Assembly: GCA_021202335.1 (NCBI GenBank)
Contig: JAJQDE010000024.1
Span: 62,001-126,000, forward strand
Direction: 5' to 3'
DNA length: 64,000 nucleotides
Origin: Lachnospiraceae bacterium
Lineage (GTDB): Bacteria; Bacillota; Clostridia; Lachnospirales; Lachnospiraceae
A program made the translations under genes and the position numbers. The stretch's first letter is position 1. Every line of letters begins with the position of its first letter. Of this stretch, positions 60,943 through 64,000 are shown piece by piece. The notes beneath the pieces were generated by a model. The model saw only the letters and a program-made list of their open reading frames with translations, did no database searches and had not been told where the DNA came from.

Positions 60943-61774
60943 GCTTGTCGAATATTACAATAAATTCAACGAGGATAAGAGATTGGATTCGCGGCACGGG
61001 CAGGTGGAGCTTCGCGTTTCAATGAAATATATACATGAATATCTTGACAGGGCAGCCGCACGGCAAGGTGCGGCTGCCTTTCATGGAAATAATGAAGCAA
61101 GGGCGCAGATAAAGCTTTTGGATATCGGAGCGGGCACGGGCAGGTACAGTGTGGCGCTGGCGGACGAGGGCTATGATGTGACGGCAGTGGAGCCGGTGAA
61201 ATACAATCTCGGCATTTTAAAGAAAAAGGGAAGCTCCGTTCATGCCATGCAGGGCAACGCCCTGAACCTGAAAAAGCTTCAGGATAAAAGCTTTGATGTG
61301 ACGCTTTTGTTCGGCCCGATGTATCATTTGTTCGGGTTTGAGGATAAAAGCAGGGCGCTCGGCGAGGCAAAGCGCGTCACAAAGGAGGGCGGCGTGATTC
61401 TCGTGGCATACTGCATGAATGAGTATGGCGTGATAAGCTACGGCTTTAAGGAGCGGCATATATTGGAATGTATGCAGCAGGGGCGGCTGACGGAGGATTT
61501 TAAGACAATATCGGGTCCTGACGAGCTGTACGACTATATGCGCATAGAGGATATTGACGCCCTCAATCGCGCGCAAGGGCTGGAGCGCATCAAAATCATA
61601 TCGCCTGACGGGGCGGCAAACTATATGCGTCCGTATTTAAACAGCCTTTCGGATGAGGAATTTGAGGCATTTGTGAAGTATCAGATGTCTGTCTGCGAGC
61701 GGCAGGACTTAATCGGCGCGGGTGCGCACACGGTTGATATTTTAAAAAGGGGTATGGATGGAGGACCGGAATAA
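60932..61774 (+). CDS. Class I SAM-dependent methyltransferase
   Basis: A 280-residue methyltransferase of the small-molecule type: LLDIGAGTGRYSVALADEGY holds the SAM-binding motif, followed by VTAVEPV, a DVTLLFGPMYHL motif IV and GGVILVAYC. ATG 60932 overlaps the end of clpX by 11 bases, with GAGGAG upstream. An unusual segment before motif I (about 40-60, RAAARQGAAAF) is encoded by a perfect hairpin resembling a terminator. The substrate is unknown. It overlaps the next gene by one base (TAATG). Confidence 0.88.
   Translation: MSSKLVEYYNKFNEDKRLDSRHGQVELRVSMKYIHEYLDRAAARQGAAAFHGNNEARAQIKLLDIGAGTGRYSVALADEGYDVTAVEPVKYNLGILKKKGSSVHAMQGNALNLKKLQDKSFDVTLLFGPMYHLFGFEDKSRALGEAKRVTKEGGVILVAYCMNEYGVISYGFKERHILECMQQGRLTEDFKTISGPDELYDYMRIEDIDALNRAQGLERIKIISPDGAANYMRPYLNSLSDEEFEAFVKYQMSVCERQDLIGAGAHTVDILKRGMDGGPE
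61051..61081 (+). other. Terminator-like hairpin inside a coding region
   Basis: GGCAGCCGCA (61051-61060) and TGCGGCTGCC (61069-61078) form a perfect 10-bp GC-rich stem followed by TTT, within the methyltransferase gene. It could reduce read-through to the next gene. Confidence 0.7.
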
Positions 61775-64000
61775 TGGACATAAATCATGTGATGGAAGAA
61801 TTGGATGAGCTTTTTGCCCGGCAGCGTATGAGCGAGGTGCCAGGCTTTTTGGAACAGAACATTGAGCAGGCGAAAGCCGAGGGAGCGCGGGACGCGATGA
61901 TCACCCTTTATAATGAAAGTATAGGCTTTTACAGGGAAACGGGAGCGTATGACAAGGCAATCGACGCGTGCGGCAAGGCGTCGGAGCTTATGGAGGAAAT
62001 GGGCTTAAACGGCACGCTCCCATACGCGACGACGCTTTTAAATATGGCAAACGCCTATCGTGCCGCAGGGCTTTTGCAGGAGTCGCTTGAGCTTTATAAC
62101 CGGGTGCGCCCTGTTTATGAAGAGCTGCTCGACAAAAATGACCTTTATTTTGCGGGGCTTTACAATAATCTGAGCCTTTTATATCAGGAGATGGGCGATT
62201 TTGGCGCGGCAAAGGAGCAGCTTTTGAATGCGCTTGCAATCGTAAGCGGCGGGCAGAACGCGGAGTTTGAGGTGGCAGTGACGCAGGCGAACCTTGCCAA
62301 CACCTGCATTGAGCTTGGGCAGGACGACGAGGCAAAGGAGCGCGCCTGGGAGGCAATACGCATCTTTGAGGATATCGGCGTGGACGACGCTCATTACAGC
62401 GCGGCGCTGTCGGCGCTCGGAAGCCTTTACTATATGGATAAGGACTACCCGCACGCACTGGAAGCTATGGAAAAGAGCAGGGAGTGTGTGGCAAAATACC
62501 TCGGCACGGAAAATATTCAATATCAAAGATTAAGCGAGAATATTGAGATTATCAGGGAAAAGCTCGCAGCGGAAAAATCCGCAGAGGAAAAGCCCACAGC
62601 GGAAAAATCCGCAGAGGAAAAGCCGGAGGAGGGGAAACCGCCCATGGACGAGGCTGAGATTGACAGAATACTCGGCATTGATATTGACAATGACGGGTGG
62701 GCGTCTGTCATAAGGGCAGGTCAGGATGAGCCGGACGCCGAAAAGGAAACGGATTTTCCCCAAACGGCTGATAAAGCGCAGGAAACGGAGGTGGAGAATA
62801 TCAGACAGAGCAGTGAACAGGGAAACATAAGAACCTTTGATATCAGCTCGGCATTTGCGGATATTAAAGCCGCTGCGGAGGATAAGCTTCATAAGCAGTC
62901 CGGAGAGGAGCAGCAGAGCGGGGAAAGCGCGTCTGAAGCCAAGCCGGAGGCGGAATACGACGAGGATAAGGCGGTAGACGCCATGATTGCGGAGGTCATG
63001 GATGAGATAGCTGTTGAGGTCGAGGAAACCCTGCCGGAGGAGGAGCCTGTACTTGAGGAGAAAGCCGTGCATGAGGAGGAGCCTTTGCCGAAGGAGGAAG
63101 CCGTGCCGGAGGAAGAGCCTGTACCGGAAGAGGAGCCTTTATCTGAGGAAACGGACGATGAGGTTTACGAGGATCTGACACCGGATATCACGGGGCTTGA
63201 GCTGTGCCGCAGATATTATGAGGAGTACGGAAAGCCTATGATAGCGGAAAAGTTCGGGGAATACGAAGCCCGCATCGCCGTAGGGCTTGTGGGAAAAGGC
63301 TCCGACTGCTTTGGATTTGACGATGTTCAGTCAAGAGATCATGATTTCGGACCGCGCTTTTTGATGTGGGTGACAAAGGATGTATATGATGAGATTGGCG
63401 ATGCGCTTGAAGCTGAGTATGAAAAGCTGCCGGACGAATTTATGGGAGTAAAGCGTATCGAAACCTTTCACGGCAGGGACAGAGCGGGGGTCATGATCAT
63501 AGAGGAATTTTACGGGAAAACCATTGGCGTTGACTTAATAGGCGCTCTTACGAAGGAGAGTAAGGGGCTGGCTGTGATAAAGCTTTGGCTTGCGGCGCAT
63601 GATTATGCACTTGCGGCGGCGGTGAACGGCGAGGTGTTCAGGGACGACGAGGGCATCTTTACGTCATACAGAGAGCTTTTAAAGGGCTATTATCCAAAGG
63701 CGGTCAGATACAGAAAAATAGCGCAGGCCTGCGCGCTGTTTTCGCAGAGCGGACAGTATAATCTGCCCCGCATGAGGAAAAGAGGGCAGCTTGTGTCGGC
63801 GGAGCTTGCAAAGGCGGAGTGCGCAAAGCAGGCGATGAAGCTGAATTATCTTCTGAACAGACAGTATGCGCCGCATGACAAATGGCTGTTTAAGGGTATG
63901 CCGGATAATCCCGCAATGGTGCTTACGGAGGAGGGGATGCCGTCAAGGAGCGTGGCGGAGCTTGTCAGTGAAATCAGCCTGACAAGCGTCGACAGGGCGC
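61774..64000 (+). CDS. TPR protein with DUF4037 nucleotidyltransferase-like domain (3' end outside window)
   Basis: The frame from ATG 61774 stays open to the window end (742 codons). Residues about 1-250 are tetratricopeptide-like helix pairs (LLNMANAYRAAGLLQESLELY; LYNNLSLLYQEMGDFGAAKEQ). About 255-470 is an acidic low-complexity linker containing 10-residue repeats and EEEP runs. From about 470 comes a domain like DUF4037, a nucleotidyltransferase-fold family: LVGKGSDCFGFDDVQSRDHD with the G-S...D.D pattern. The role is unknown; TPRs suggest a protein partner. It is translationally coupled to the methyltransferase. Confidence 0.82.
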   Translation, partial: MDINHVMEELDELFARQRMSEVPGFLEQNIEQAKAEGARDAMITLYNESIGFYRETGAYDKAIDACGKASELMEEMGLNGTLPYATTLLNMANAYRAAGLLQESLELYNRVRPVYEELLDKNDLYFAGLYNNLSLLYQEMGDFGAAKEQLLNALAIVSGGQNAEFEVAVTQANLANTCIELGQDDEAKERAWEAIRIFEDIGVDDAHYSAALSALGSLYYMDKDYPHALEAMEKSRECVAKYLGTENIQYQRLSENIEIIREKLAAEKSAEEKPTAEKSAEEKPEEGKPPMDEAEIDRILGIDIDNDGWASVIRAGQDEPDAEKETDFPQTADKAQETEVENIRQSSEQGNIRTFDISSAFADIKAAAEDKLHKQSGEEQQSGESASEAKPEAEYDEDKAVDAMIAEVMDEIAVEVEETLPEEEPVLEEKAVHEEEPLPKEEAVPEEEPVPEEEPLSEETDDEVYEDLTPDITGLELCRRYYEEYGKPMIAEKFGEYEARIAVGLVGKGSDCFGFDDVQSRDHDFGPRFLMWVTKDVYDEIGDALEAEYEKLPDEFMGVKRIETFHGRDRAGVMIIEEFYGKTIGVDLIGALTKESKGLAVIKLWLAAHDYALAAAVNGEVFRDDEGIFTSYRELLKGYYPKAVRYRKIAQACALFSQSGQYNLPRMRKRGQLVSAELAKAECAKQAMKLNYLLNRQYAPHDKWLFKGMPDNPAMVLTEEGMPSRSVAELVSEISLTSVDRA
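62567..62624 (+). repeat. Two 28-base direct repeats, period 30
   Basis: 62567-62594 and 62597-62624 are identical and encode the AEKSAEEKP units in the acidic linker of the TPR-DUF4037 protein. Confidence 0.85.

Noticed and set aside
62530-63072. 180-codon minus-strand frame
   Set aside because: Shadow of the acidic linker in the TPR-DUF4037 gene.
1-64000. tRNA, rRNA, insertion sequences with transposases, prophage genes
   Set aside because: No tRNA-like cloverleaf, rRNA segment, transposase, integrase or phage structural gene was recognised in the window.

Overview
The window looks like a chromosome segment of an anaerobic Gram-positive Clostridia, most likely Lachnospiraceae. The reasons are strong GGAGG-type ribosome sites, LCP-family and CDP-glycerol-type transferase genes, GH25 lysozymes with BIG2 and SpaA-like domains, DUF6077/DUF6311/DUF6020-type membrane proteins, and GlmS, HtrA and ClpX of firmicute type. 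The family assignment is inference; no rRNA or marker gene is present. Almost everything lies on the plus strand. The only convincing minus-strand gene is a small signal peptidase I. About 50 kb encodes envelope glycan synthesis, export and attachment.

Layout. (1) 1-3705: visibly AT-rich GT4 / flippase / GT4 genes, the first cut by the window edge. (2) 3999-5678: an AAA-ATPase-like/PD-(D/E)XK protein flanked by apparently decayed sequence. (3) 5883-9885: a three-gene module made of a cytidylyltransferase fused to an aminotransferase that lacks its PLP lysine, a YidC-like domain fused to a TagF-type transferase, and a small membrane protein. A bidirectional terminator and lepB (minus) follow. 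(4) 10573-27411: a long run of multi-membrane GT-C-like proteins with GT4, GtrB, GtrII, a sugar-phosphate transferase, WecG/TagA, a ChbG-like deacetylase, an SGNH lipoprotein, a DUF6077 gene split by an in-frame TAG, and an EmrE-like flippase pair. (5) 27544-34839: two membrane-anchored GH25 lysozymes interleaved with rmlB, rmlA and rmlC; no rmlD is present. (6) 34836-45257: Wzm/Wzt exporter, a methyltransferase plus kinase-like protein resembling the chain terminator WbdD, and three large GT2 enzymes. (7) 45397-47013: a second AAA-ATPase-like gene. (8) 47219-55955: phosphoglucomutase, a hairpin-rich intergenic region, GtrA, GT2 enzymes, a second sugar-phosphate transferase, an LCP ligase and a rhamnosyltransferase-like GT2. 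(9) 55971-64000: glmS, htrA, clpX, a methyltransferase and a TPR-DUF4037 protein cut by the window end.

Taken together: PgcA, RmlABC and GlmS supply sugar nucleotides or precursors. Two polyprenyl-phosphate sugar transferases can start lipid-linked chains. GT2 and GT4 enzymes extend them, and the ABC transporter exports one polymer, perhaps capped by the WbdD-like protein. Polyprenyl-phosphate-sugar donors (GtrB, GtrA, SMR pair) would feed the membrane GT-C-like enzymes outside the cell. LCP and GH25 proteins handle attachment and wall remodelling. The most unusual items are the 5883-9885 module, the WbdD-like protein, two structured intergenic regions of similar design, and the split DUF6077 gene.
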